Positions 9,463-17,597 of a stretch of DNA of 64,000 nt are shown here, piece by piece. The notes below the pieces were generated by a model. It did no database searches. It saw only the letters and a program-made list of their open reading frames with translations, and had not been told where the DNA came from. Source of the DNA: Nocardia arthritidis NBRC 100137 (lineage in GTDB: Bacteria > Actinomycetota > Actinomycetes > Mycobacteriales > Mycobacteriaceae); NCBI RefSeq assembly GCF_001612765.1, contig NZ_BDBB01000024.1, forward strand, positions 1 to 64,000. Reading direction: 5' to 3'. Within the stretch, counting starts at the first letter, position 1. Every line of letters starts with the position of its first letter. A program made the translations under genes and the position numbers.

Positions 9463-10322
9463 CCGGCCACCCGCACCGTGGTGGTGGTGCCCCAGATCGC
9501 GAGGCTGAGGAAGAAGTCGAGCACATTCACCAGGACGATCGCGGCGCGGACCGCGCGGCCGACCGCGACGCCGACGCCCGCGGGCCCGCCGGTGGCGTGG
9601 AACCCGTAGTAGCAGTGCACCATGATGATCACGAAGGCGAAGACCAGCACCTTGAGGAACGAATAGAGCACATCCTCGGGTGGCAGGAACAAACTGAAGT
9701 AGTGGTCGTAGGACCCGCTGGATTGGCCGTTGAACCAGATGCTGATCGCCCGCGACGCCAGGAACGTGCCGAGCAGCCCGACGATGTAGAGCGGTATCAC
9801 CGCGAGGAATCCGGCGATCACCCGGCTGGTCACCAGGAACGGCACACCCGGCACCGCCATCACCTCGAGCGCGTCGATCTCCTCCGAGATCCGCATGGCC
9901 CCCAGCTGCGCGGTGAAACCACAACCGACCGTTGCGGACAGGGCGAGCGCGGCGACCAGTGGCGCGATCTCACGGGTATTGATGTAGGCGGTGAGGAAGC
10001 CGGTGAGCACCGAGCTGCCCAGCGCGTCGAGGGCCTTGAAGCCCTGCAGACCGACGACGACGCCGACGGAGCCGGACATGAACACGATGACGCCGATGGT
10101 GCCGCCGATCACCGCGAGCGCTCCGGTGCCGAAGGTGACCTCGGCCAGCAGCCGCATGACTTCCTTGCGGTAGTGCACCGCGGTCCGCGGGATCCACGCG
10201 ACGGCCCGCGTGTAGAACGACATCTGCTCGCCCGCGCGATCGATGACGTTGAGCGGGATCCGAGCGATTTCACCCACCCGGCGCATGGACTTGGCGACCG
10301 GGGTTCGGTACGACGTGGCCAT
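9459..10322 (-). CDS. yrbEB: MlaE-family ABC permease, second subunit of Mce transporter
   Basis: A 287-residue integral membrane protein of the MlaE/YrbE permease family. It has about five to six hydrophobic segments and the conserved cytoplasmic coupling stretch around GAMRISEEIDALEVM, which contacts the ATPase. It pairs with yrbEA three bases upstream and is coupled to mceA downstream. Heterodimeric YrbEA/YrbEB permeases are standard for actinobacterial Mce systems. Confidence 0.95.
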   Translation of the reverse strand: MATSYRTPVAKSMRRVGEIARIPLNVIDRAGEQMSFYTRAVAWIPRTAVHYRKEVMRLLAEVTFGTGALAVIGGTIGVIVFMSGSVGVVVGLQGFKALDALGSSVLTGFLTAYINTREIAPLVAALALSATVGCGFTAQLGAMRISEEIDALEVMAVPGVPFLVTSRVIAGFLAVIPLYIVGLLGTFLASRAISIWFNGQSSGSYDHYFSLFLPPEDVLYSFLKVLVFAFVIIMVHCYYGFHATGGPAGVGVAVGRAVRAAIVLVNVLDFFLSLAIWGTTTTVRVAG

Positions 10323-10325
10323 CGG

Positions 10326-11120
10326 TCAGGCGCCCTTGGCCGGAACGACCTGTAGGTACACCAGGGTCAGGATGAGATTCACGAAGAACAGCACCATGAA
10401 CGTGATCACCACGGATTGGTTCACCGCGTCACCGACTCCTTTCGGGCCCCCCTTGGGATGCAGCCCCTTGTACGCGGCGATGACGCCGGCGAGCAGACCG
10501 AACACCGCCGCCTTGATCTCGCCGATCCACAGGTCCGGCAACTGGGCGAGCGCGGAGAACGACGCCAGGTAGGCGCCGGGGGTGCCGCCTTGCAGCAGCA
10601 CGTTGAAGAAGTACCCGCCCGCGATGCCGACCACCGAGACCAGGCCGTTGAGCAGCAGCGCGACCAGCATCATGCCGAGCACGCGCGGCACCACCAGCTT
10701 GCGCACCGGATCGATGCCGAGCACTTCCATCGCGTCGATCTCCTCGCGGATGGTGCGCGAGCCGAGATCGGCGGCCACCGCCGACCCGGCCGCGCCCGCG
10801 ATGATCAGGGCCGTCACGACGGGAGCCGCCTGCTGGACGGTTGCCAGCACACTGGTCGCGCCGGTGAACGATTCCGCGCCGAGCTGCTTGATCAGCGAAC
10901 CGGTCTGCAGTGCCACGACCGCGCCGAACGGAATCGCGACCAGCGCGCTGGGCAGGATCGAGACACTCGCGATGAACCACGATTGCTCGATGAACTCCCG
11001 CCACTCGAAGGGGCGACGGAATGTCTTCCGCAAAACGTCGATGAGCAGCGCAAAGATATTGCCGGCCTGGGCAAACCCCGACTCCAGGGGAGTTCGCAAT
11101 CGCGCCAGGGTCGAATTCAC
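10326..11120 (-). CDS. yrbEA: MlaE-family ABC permease, first subunit of Mce transporter
   Basis: A 264-residue MlaE-family permease. The signature coupling helix TIREEIDAMEVLGID is visible near the middle, flanked by hydrophobic segments. It starts with GTG at 11120, 11 bases after the mceG stop, so ATPase and permease are probably on one transcript. No good ribosome site is seen in the short gap, which suggests coupling to mceG translation. Confidence 0.94.
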   Translation of the reverse strand: MNSTLARLRTPLESGFAQAGNIFALLIDVLRKTFRRPFEWREFIEQSWFIASVSILPSALVAIPFGAVVALQTGSLIKQLGAESFTGATSVLATVQQAAPVVTALIIAGAAGSAVAADLGSRTIREEIDAMEVLGIDPVRKLVVPRVLGMMLVALLLNGLVSVVGIAGGYFFNVLLQGGTPGAYLASFSALAQLPDLWIGEIKAAVFGLLAGVIAAYKGLHPKGGPKGVGDAVNQSVVITFMVLFFVNLILTLVYLQVVPAKGA

Positions 11121-11131
11121 GATCGCAGATG

Positions 11132-12307
11132 TTACCCGTTAGTTGTGTTGTGTCGCACGGTGGTGTCGTACGAGCCGCCCTGATAATTAGCCAGGTCGCC
11201 GCCGTTGTACGCCATCACCTGCGTATCGTCGTTCTCCGCAAGTGATTCGCGGATCGCGACCTGGGCCGCATGCGGCAGCGTGTGCATGATTTCGCGCACA
11301 CGTTCCTTGCGGCGAAGCACGCCCTGGCGCACCGGCATTCCCGGGGTGGCGCGCATCTGCGGGATGATGCCCTCGACCTCCTCGGCGCCGCCGTGGTGGT
11401 GCCCGGCGTCCACGAGCGCCTGCTCGCGCGCCATCTGCGCCTCGTCCTTCTCCTCCGACATACCGATCGGGCCGATCATGCGGCCGTTGAGGAACTGCTT
11501 GACCACCGGCTCGTCCGAGGTGAGCAGCACCTCGCGCGGGCCGAACATGACCAGCTGGCGGCGGAAGAGCATGCCGATGTTGTCCGGCACGGTGCGCGCC
11601 AGATTGATGTTGTGCGTGACGATCAGGATGGTGGCGTCGATCTGGGCGTTGATGTCGATCAGCAGCTGACTCAGATACGAGGTGCGCACCGGGTCCAGAC
11701 CCGAGTCGGGCTCGTCGACGAGGATGATCTGCGGATCCAGTACCAGGGCGCGGGCCAGCCCGGCACGCTTGCGCATACCACCGGAGATCTCGCCGGGCAG
11801 CTTGCCCTCGGCCCCGAGCAGACCGGTGAGCTCCAGCTTCTCCATGACGATCTTCTTGATCTCGGATTCGCTCTTCTTGGTGTGCTCGCGCAGCGGGAAG
11901 GCCACGTTGTCGAACAGATTCATCGAGCCGAACAGCGCGCCGTCCTGGAACAGCACGCCGAAGAGCTTGCGGATCTCGTAGAGCTCTTTGTTGGAGCAGG
12001 TGGTGATATCGGTGCCGTCGATGTAGATCGAGCCGCGCTCGGGGCGCAGAAGTCCGATCAGCGACTTCAGGAACACCGACTTACCGGTACCCGATGGGCC
12101 CAGCAGCGCGCTGACCTCGCCCGAGGGCAACGTCAGAGACACGTCCTGCCAAATTCGCTGGGAACCGAAAGACTTGGTTACACTCTCGGTCCTGACCTCG
12201 ACGCCCACGCCAACCTCCACAATTCTCAGCGAGCTGCCCACCGGCGAACCGCGCGCTCGGATATCGCGGTGCGTCACGTCACAGTGGGTTCGGTCACTGT
12301 AACTCAT
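11132..12307 (-). CDS. mceG: Mce transporter ATPase (MceG/Mkl)
   Basis: The ABC ATPase that powers Mce lipid import. It shows Walker A GPSGTGKS, the signature SGGMRKR, Walker B IILVDEPDSGLDP and the switch His in TILIVTHN. A C-terminal extension of more than 100 residues, with a stretch like GPIGMSEEKDEAQM, is typical of actinobacterial MceG. The start at 12307 gives MSYSDRTH, like the MRYSDS start of M. tuberculosis Mkl. A GTG around 12205, just before the ABC domain, is an alternative. In M. tuberculosis this ATPase sits alone at the same rplL-rpoB locus and serves remote mce operons. Here it heads a complete one. Confidence 0.93.
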   Translation of the reverse strand: MSYSDRTHCDVTHRDIRARGSPVGSSLRIVEVGVGVEVRTESVTKSFGSQRIWQDVSLTLPSGEVSALLGPSGTGKSVFLKSLIGLLRPERGSIYIDGTDITTCSNKELYEIRKLFGVLFQDGALFGSMNLFDNVAFPLREHTKKSESEIKKIVMEKLELTGLLGAEGKLPGEISGGMRKRAGLARALVLDPQIILVDEPDSGLDPVRTSYLSQLLIDINAQIDATILIVTHNINLARTVPDNIGMLFRRQLVMFGPREVLLTSDEPVVKQFLNGRMIGPIGMSEEKDEAQMAREQALVDAGHHHGGAEEVEGIIPQMRATPGMPVRQGVLRRKERVREIMHTLPHAAQVAIRESLAENDDTQVMAYNGGDLANYQGGSYDTTVRHNTTNG

Positions 12308-12389
12308 GGGACAGATCGGGCACACCCCAACCTGACTGCGTAGTAACTCCGCAATAGTTTCGGTATCGGCGATAGCGGCGAGATTGCCG

Positions 12390-12433
12390 GAAAAACGCGA
12401 ACGGGCGATCCCCCGCGGGGGATCGCCCGTTCG
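12390..12433 (-). terminator. Intrinsic terminator after rplL
   Basis: On the minus strand a nearly perfect 17-bp stem (12398-12414 with 12417-12433) built from GAACGGGCGATCCCC is followed by CGTTTTTCC. It separates the rplJL operon from mceG, so the mce operon needs its own promoter. Confidence 0.85.
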
Positions 12434-12450
12434 GCGTGTCCGGTCGTGAA

Positions 12451-12831
12451 CTACTTGACCGAGACCTTGGCGCCGGCCTCTTCCAGCTTCGCCTTGGCGG
12501 CCTCGGCGGCGTCCTTGGCGACCTTCTCCAGGATCGGCTTCGGGGCGCTCTCGACCAGGTCCTTGGCTTCCTTCAGGCCCAGGCCGGAGACGATCTCGCG
12601 GACCACCTTGATGACCTGGATCTTCTTGTCGCCGGCACCCTCGAGCACGACGTCGAACTCGTCCTGCTCCTCGACGGCCTCAGCCGGAGCGGCGGCACCG
12701 CCGACGGCGGCGACGGCGACCGGAGCAGCCGCGGTGACCTCGAACTTCTCCTCGAACTTCTTCACGAAGTCCGACAGCTCGAGCAGGGTCATGTTGCCGA
12801 AGGTCTCGAGCAGTTCGTCAACGTTGGCCAT
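12451..12831 (-). CDS. rplL: 50S ribosomal protein L7/L12
   Basis: A 126-residue L7/L12 stalk protein. The N-terminal dimerisation part (1-35) is followed by an Ala/Pro-rich hinge (about 36-55) and the globular C-terminal domain with the factor-binding helix IQVIKVVREIVSGLGLKEAK. It forms the flexible stalk that recruits translation GTPases, bound through L10. It lies 54 bases after rplJ in the classic rplJL operon and ends before a strong terminator. Confidence 0.98.
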   Translation of the reverse strand: MANVDELLETFGNMTLLELSDFVKKFEEKFEVTAAAPVAVAAVGGAAAPAEAVEEQDEFDVVLEGAGDKKIQVIKVVREIVSGLGLKEAKDLVESAPKPILEKVAKDAAEAAKAKLEEAGAKVSVK

Positions 12832-12885
12832 TGTTGTTTCCTTTCGGTAGTTGATGTCTGAGCGGGCGAGTCGTGCCGCACGGCA

Positions 12886-13425
12886 TTACTCGGCGGCGGA
12901 TCCGCCTTCTTCGGCCTGCTTCTTCTCCTGCAGCGCGGCGGCCAGGCGGGCCACCTGCGAAGCGGGAGCGTTGAACAGACCGGCGGCCTTTGCGAGGTTG
13001 CCCTTGAGCGCGCCCGCCAGCTTGGCCAGCAGCACCTCGCGGGTCTCCAGGTCGGCGATCCGCTCGACCTCGGACACGGACAGCGGCGCGCCGTCCATGT
13101 AGCCGCCCTTGATGATGAGCGCCTTGTTGTCCTTCGCGAAGGTCTTCAGGGCCTTGGCCGCGTTGACCGGCTCACCGGTGATGAAGGTGATCGCGGTCGG
13201 CCCGACGAACAGTTCGTCGAGACCTTCCACGCCCGCCTCGGCAGCGGCACGCTTGACCAGGGTGTTCTTGGCGACGGAGTACGTGGCGTCGGCGCCGAGC
13301 GCGCGCCGCAGCTCGGTGAGCTTGCCGACCGACAGGCCACGGTATTCCGTGACGACGGTGGCCGTCGAGCTCTTGAACTGCTCCGCGATCTCCTCGACCG
13401 CGGTGACCTTCTCGGGTTTTGCCAT
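12886..13425 (-). CDS. rplJ: 50S ribosomal protein L10
   Basis: A 179-residue L10 (P0) that anchors L7/L12 dimers to 23S rRNA. It starts MAKPEKVTAV at the ATG 13425, after a GAGGAGG ribosome site. The rRNA-binding N-terminal part, with EYRGLSVGKLTELRR, and the C-terminal helix that binds L7/L12 are present. The 264-nt leader carries a hairpin with U-rich tail, so autogenous control of rplJL by L10 is likely. Confidence 0.98.
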   Translation of the reverse strand: MAKPEKVTAVEEIAEQFKSSTATVVTEYRGLSVGKLTELRRALGADATYSVAKNTLVKRAAAEAGVEGLDELFVGPTAITFITGEPVNAAKALKTFAKDNKALIIKGGYMDGAPLSVSEVERIADLETREVLLAKLAGALKGNLAKAAGLFNAPASQVARLAAALQEKKQAEEGGSAAE

Positions 13426-13689
13426 ACTTCGCCTCCTCTCTGATTGGTCGGTTCGTATACGCGAACTACCGATCAGGGGCCGGCGACAAAACAAACGCCC
13501 CGAACGCAGAGCGTTCCGGGGCGCAACAGAAAACCGAGCCGGGACGTACCCGGATCAATTCCCAGCCTCGGCTCTCCCTGCGTGGGCCGCCGGCAATGTC
13601 GCCGGACCTTCGACCGAACCCATGCGGGATCGGCGACCAACGGTCTTCGGTAGAACGGATTGGGTAGCGATCGAACTCGTCGATAACTG
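13426..13689 (-). ncRNA. rplJ (L10) leader RNA with candidate attenuator
   Basis: The predicted transcript start near 13689 leaves about 264 nt of untranslated leader before rplJ, a position where L10-leader RNAs occur in many bacteria. Within it, on the minus strand, lies a GC stem (13496-13522, CGCCCCGGAACG pairing with CGTTCGGGGCG) followed by TTTGTTTTG, which has the form of an intrinsic terminator about 70 bases before the start codon. Upstream GC-rich segments could form the L10-binding and antiterminator folds. The fold itself has not been computed. Confidence 0.6.
13494..13523 (-). terminator. Candidate transcription attenuator in the rplJ leader
   Basis: The hairpin arms CGCCCCGGAACG and CGTTCGGGGCG on the minus strand run directly into TTTGTTTTG. 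It lies between the rplJ promoter and rplJ, so if it is used it controls entry into rplJL rather than ending an upstream gene. Confidence 0.6.
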
Positions 13690-13695
13690 ATGTCC

Positions 13696-13725
13696 AATGT
13701 ACCCGGACAGGTTCCCATCTGCCAA
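13696..13725 (-). promoter_or_regulatory. rplJL promoter
   Basis: On the minus strand TTGGCA (13725-13720) and TACATT (13701-13696) are separated by 18 bases. It is the best sigma70-type match between the FMN reductase gene and rplJ. Confidence 0.6.
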
Positions 13726-13844
13726 AACGGGCCCCGGCAGGACGTCTGACCGAAACCTGTCGGCCGTTGAATCGTTGTGCTACGACACGCCTTTTCGCCG
13801 CGCCCGTTCGATGGCAGCCGCTCCGCCCCCGCTGGTGACTTTTC

Positions 13845-14384
13845 TCACGGCGTCGCGTTCTGCGCGAACCGGGCGAGCCCACGCAGCGCGGCCACGGCGC
13901 CGGACCGGAATTCGGGGTCGGCGATCAGCCCGTCCGGGCCCACGCCCTCGCGCAGCACGGGCAGCCGCCAGCACACATCCGGATCGATCTCGGCCCCGAC
14001 ATAGCCGAGCACGCTGCGCAGCGTCGCGGTCGCGCCGTCACCACGCCCGGGGGCCGCCACGGTGATCCAGGCGACCGGCTTGCGATAGAGATCACCGGTC
14101 CCGACGGTCCAGTCCAGCAGATTCTTCAGGCTGCCCGGCAAGGTGCCCGCGTATTCGGGAGTGCAGAACAGCACAGCGTCGGCACGCGAAAGGTGTTCGC
14201 GCAGCGCGACGACCGATGAATGAGCGGTGCCATCGTCGTCCGGGTTGAAGGCGGGCAAGTCCGCGAGACCGTCATACCAGACGGTTTCGACGCCGTCCGG
14301 GGCGATGGCCGAGGCGGTCCGCAGTGCGGCGGAATTGGTGGAGGCGGCGCGAGTGCTGCCGGAGATCAGAAGAACGACGGTCAC
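13845..14384 (-). CDS. NADPH-dependent FMN reductase family protein
   Basis: A 179-residue flavodoxin-fold protein of the NADPH-dependent FMN reductase family. The FMN phosphate loop LISGSTRAASTN is at the N-terminus, and the flavin-contacting stretch CTPEYAGTLPGSLKNLLDW lies near residues 90-110. Such proteins reduce flavins or quinones with NADPH; the substrate is unknown. The GTG at 14384 is chosen because the family usually starts a few residues before the first strand; in-frame starts up to 14423 are possible. It interrupts the usual rplA-rplJ neighbourhood and lies after the rplA terminator, so it is probably transcribed separately. Confidence 0.85.
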   Translation of the reverse strand: MTVVLLISGSTRAASTNSAALRTASAIAPDGVETVWYDGLADLPAFNPDDDGTAHSSVVALREHLSRADAVLFCTPEYAGTLPGSLKNLLDWTVGTGDLYRKPVAWITVAAPGRGDGATATLRSVLGYVGAEIDPDVCWRLPVLREGVGPDGLIADPEFRSGAVAALRGLARFAQNATP

Positions 14385-14427
14385 ATCGAACCCAACCACC
14401 CCGCCGGGCGGATTAGTCCGCAAACGC

Positions 14428-14464
14428 GCGATGGCGGGAACGCATTACGCGTTCCCGCCATCGC
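14428..14464 (-). terminator. Terminator after rplA
   Basis: A perfect 15-bp inverted repeat (GCGATGGCGGGAACG, 14428-14442 with 14450-14464) with a 7-base loop lies 19 bases after the rplA stop. The following bases CGCGTTTGCGG are only weakly T-rich. Confidence 0.7.
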
Positions 14465-14482
14465 GGTCGGCTCAGCCGCTGT

Positions 14483-15196
14483 TTACGCGTCCTCGTCGAG
14501 GAGGTTGCGGGTGCGGTTCGGGTCCACCGGGATGCCCGGTCCGGTGTTCGTCGAGACCGTCACCTTCTTGACGTAGCGGCCCTTGGCGGTCGACGGCTTG
14601 GCACGCAGGATCTCGTCCAGCGCGGCGCCGTAGTTCTCCACCAGCTTGGCATCGTCGAAGGACGCCTTACCGATGACGAAGTGCAGGTTGGCCTGCTTGT
14701 CGACGCGGAAGTTGATCTTGCCGCCCTTGATGTCGTTGACGGCCTTGGTCACATCGGTGGTGACCGTGCCCGTCTTCGGGTTCGGCATCAGGCCGCGCGG
14801 GCCGAGAACACGCGCGATCCGGCCGACCTTGGCCATCTGGTCCGGGGTGGCGATCGCGGCGTCGAAGTCCAGCCAGCCGCCCTGGATCCGCTCGATCAGG
14901 TCCTCGGCGCCGACGGCATCCGCGCCCGCGGCCTCGGCCTCGGCGGCCTTCTCGCCCGCGGCGAAGACGATGACACGGGCGGTCTTACCGGTGCCGTGCG
15001 GCAGGTTGACCGTGCCGCGGACCATCTGGTCGGCCTTACGGGGATCCACACCGAGACGCACGGCGACCTCGACGGTCGCGTCGGTCTTGGTGCTCGCGGT
15101 CTCCTTCGCCAGGCGCGCGGCGGCCAGCGGGGAGTAGAGCTGGGTGCGATCGACCTTCTCGGCCGCGGCGAGGTACGCCTTGCTTCGTTTTGCCAT
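14483..15196 (-). CDS. rplA: 50S ribosomal protein L1
   Basis: A 237-residue L1, part of the mobile L1 stalk near the ribosomal E site. It starts MAKRSKAYLAAAEKVD at ATG 15196 and contains the L1 signature around LGPRGLMPNPKTGTV. It follows rplK by about 150 bases in the conserved secE-nusG-rplK-rplA order and ends in a 15-bp hairpin. Confidence 0.98.
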   Translation of the reverse strand: MAKRSKAYLAAAEKVDRTQLYSPLAAARLAKETASTKTDATVEVAVRLGVDPRKADQMVRGTVNLPHGTGKTARVIVFAAGEKAAEAEAAGADAVGAEDLIERIQGGWLDFDAAIATPDQMAKVGRIARVLGPRGLMPNPKTGTVTTDVTKAVNDIKGGKINFRVDKQANLHFVIGKASFDDAKLVENYGAALDEILRAKPSTAKGRYVKKVTVSTNTGPGIPVDPNRTRNLLDEDA

Positions 15197-15348
15197 GATT
15201 CTCTGTCCTGTTCGATCCGCGGCGCTCCCGGGACTCTGCGTGGTCACGCAGGCTTCCGCCTGGCGAGCCCGTCGCTCGCGCCGCTGTGTTGGTAGTTCAG
15301 ACGTGGTTATCGGGCCTGGCCGGCCCTCCCACCGGGGAGCGATTCCGC

Positions 15349-15783
15349 TCAGCCTTCGACGGTGATACCCATCGAACGCGCGGTACCCGCGATGATCTTG
15401 GCCGCCTGCTCGATGTCGTTGGCGTTCAGATCTTCCTGCTTGGTCTTGGCGATCTCGCGCACCTGGTCCATGGTCACCTTGGCGACCTTGTTGCGGTGCG
15501 GCTCCGCCGAGCCCTTCTGCACGCCTGCGGCCTTGAGCAGCAGCTTGGCGGCGGGCGGGGTCTTCAGCTTGAAGTCGAACGACCGGTCCTCGTACACCGA
15601 GATCTCGACCGGGATGACGTTGCCACGCTGCGACTCGGTCGCGGCGTTGTACGCCTTGCAGAACTCCATGATGTTGACGCCGTGCTGACCGAGCGCGGGG
15701 CCGACCGGAGGGGCCGGGTTCGCCTGGCCGGCCTGGATCTGAAGCTTGATGATCCCGGCGAGCTTCTTCTTCTTGGGGGGCAT
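15349..15783 (-). CDS. rplK: 50S ribosomal protein L11
   Basis: A 144-residue L11. The N-terminal domain with [19 protein letters not shown] (the thiostrepton-binding proline region) and the C-terminal rRNA-binding domain with the [20 protein letters not shown] motif are intact. It is part of the GTPase-associated centre. ATG 15783 follows an AGGAAAG site. It lies 95 bases after nusG. Confidence 0.98.
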
Positions 15784-15878
15784 CTTTCTTTCCTAGGTGT
15801 TTGGTGTCCTTGCTCTTTGCAAGTCTGTGAATCAACCCGCCGCGCGGGCCGATTCATCCCGTCGTCGACGGAACGGAT

Positions 15879-16709
15879 CTAGATCTTCGCGACCTGGGTG
15901 AACGCCAGCTCGACCGGGGTCTCGCGGCCGAAGATCGACACGAGCACCTTGAGCTTCTGCTGTTCGGCGTTGACCTCGGAGATGCTGGCGGGCAACGTCG
16001 CGAAGGGGCCGTCCATGACGGTCACCGACTCGCCGACCTCGAAGTCGACCTCGATGACCGGCTTCGGCGCGACCTCGCCACCCGCGGACTCGGCGGCCGC
16101 CGACGCGGCCGCGGCTGCGGGCTTCTTCTGCTGCTGGGCGGCAGGCACGAGGAACTTCACCACGTCGTCGATGGACAGCGGCGACGGACGGGAGGTGGCG
16201 CCGACGAAGCCGGTGACGCCGGGAGTGTTGCGCACCGCGCCCCACGACTCGTCGTTGAGCTCCATGCGGACCAGGATGTAACCGGGCAGCACCTTGCGGT
16301 TGACGTGCTTGCGCTGCCCGTTCTTGATCTCGGTGACCTCTTCGGTGGGCACCTCGACCTGGAAGATGTAGTCCTCCAGGTCCAGGTTCTGCACGCGGGT
16401 CTCGAGGTTGGCCTTCACCTTGTTCTCGTAGCCGGCGTAGGAGTGGATCACGTACCACTCGCCGGGGGCGCGCCGCAGCGCTGCCTTCATCTCGGCGACC
16501 GGATCGGCGGGCTCGGCATCGACGGGGGCGGCAGGGACGGACTCAGCGGGCTCAGCGGGCTCCGATTCCTCGACCGCGGGCTCGTCGGTCGCGAACTCCT
16601 CGACGGAGTCGGTGGGCTCGGCCACCGCGTCGTCGGCCGGGAACTTGTCGTGTGTGTCGTTCTCCGGGGTGCTCACTGGGGCACTCGCTTCCTGTGTCGT
16701 CACGTACAT
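15879..16709 (-). CDS. nusG: Transcription termination/antitermination factor NusG
   Basis: A 276-residue NusG. An acidic, Pro/Ala/Glu-rich extension (about 1-80), typical of high-GC actinobacteria, precedes the NGN domain (about 84-180, starting WYVIHSYAGYENKVK), an Ala/Lys-rich linker and the KOW domain (about 220-276, VGESVTVMDGPFA). It couples RNA polymerase to Rho or ribosomes. The ATG at 16709 gives MYVTTQ; a GTG two codons later is also possible. It follows secE by 87 bases. Confidence 0.96.
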   Translation of the reverse strand: MYVTTQEASAPVSTPENDTHDKFPADDAVAEPTDSVEEFATDEPAVEESEPAEPAESVPAAPVDAEPADPVAEMKAALRRAPGEWYVIHSYAGYENKVKANLETRVQNLDLEDYIFQVEVPTEEVTEIKNGQRKHVNRKVLPGYILVRMELNDESWGAVRNTPGVTGFVGATSRPSPLSIDDVVKFLVPAAQQQKKPAAAAASAAAESAGGEVAPKPVIEVDFEVGESVTVMDGPFATLPASISEVNAEQQKLKVLVSIFGRETPVELAFTQVAKI

Positions 16710-16796
16710 CCTCTGCGTGCCGGGGCCGGGCGCGCGGCGAAATCGCTTCCACCCGTGTCCGCCCCGGGATCGGCTACCGGCGTCGGCGTTGTTCAG

Positions 16797-17195
16797 CTAG
16801 CCGAACAGCCAGTTGACACCCTTGATGAACGCCAGATCCAACCCGCTGATGTACGCGACCATGAAAATCACGAACACCAGAACAACGCTCGTATAGGTGA
16901 CCATCTGCTTCCGGTTGGGCCAGATCACCTTGCGCAGTTCCGCGATGACCTCACGCAGGAACTTGAGCAAACGCTTGAACGGATTGCCCGTCGTCTTGCG
17001 TTCGGCCCGGTCGGTCGTCTTGGCTGCCTTCCGCGACGGACGGTCGAGCGTGGCGACAGTGCCCGTGTCGACCTGCGAGGACGCAGTGCGGGTCCGCCGG
17101 GCGGAACGCTTTCCGCTCGGTCGTGTCGCTGCGGCGGTGTCGTCGCCGTGGTCGGCGGCATGTGCGCCGCGGCGAGTGTCCCGCTCGTCGCTCAC
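16797..17195 (-). CDS. secE: Preprotein translocase subunit SecE
   Basis: A 132-residue SecE, the essential clamp of the SecYEG channel. A basic, disordered N-terminal tail (about 1-70) is followed by the amphipathic segment FLREVIAELRKVIWPNRKQM and one membrane helix (about 99-120). The start is a GTG at 17195. It lies between tRNA-Trp and nusG, as in mycobacteria. Confidence 0.96.
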   Translation of the reverse strand: MSDERDTRRGAHAADHGDDTAAATRPSGKRSARRTRTASSQVDTGTVATLDRPSRKAAKTTDRAERKTTGNPFKRLLKFLREVIAELRKVIWPNRKQMVTYTSVVLVFVIFMVAYISGLDLAFIKGVNWLFG

Positions 17196-17239
17196 GCCTT
17201 CTCCTCGCTGCGCTCGGTGCCGCCGTGCGCGATGCGCGC

Positions 17240-17272
17240 TGTGCCAATGGCTCGCTCGCTACGCTCGCTCAC
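17240..17272. repeat. Dispersed GCTCGCTCGC repeat copy (secE upstream)
   Basis: GTGCCAATGGCTCGCTCGCT followed by ACGCTCGCTCACG, a self-complementary element between tRNA-Trp and secE. It aligns over nearly 50 bases, with few mismatches, to the inverted copy before menE. Confidence 0.55.
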
Positions 17273-17303
17273 GTCGGTCCTCTCTCGTCGCTGGCATCCA
17301 GGG

Positions 17304-17376
<73 letters not shown>

Positions 17377-17597
17377 TCGGTCGGACGGTGTTGGCTGTCC
17401 AACCACTGTTCGATATTCAGTTGTTCCCTGGTGTCACACAACACGCGCGCCACTCCGGCAGTTGCCGGCCCCTTGGACGATCCTCGCGGACCGCCTGGAA
17501 CCAGCCCCTCAGAGCAGCGCGCAGCGGCTGGCGACCCCAGAAACCTGAGTGTACGTTACCGTGCGCGCCATTAGCCAATCCGGGTCGCTGTCCCTGG

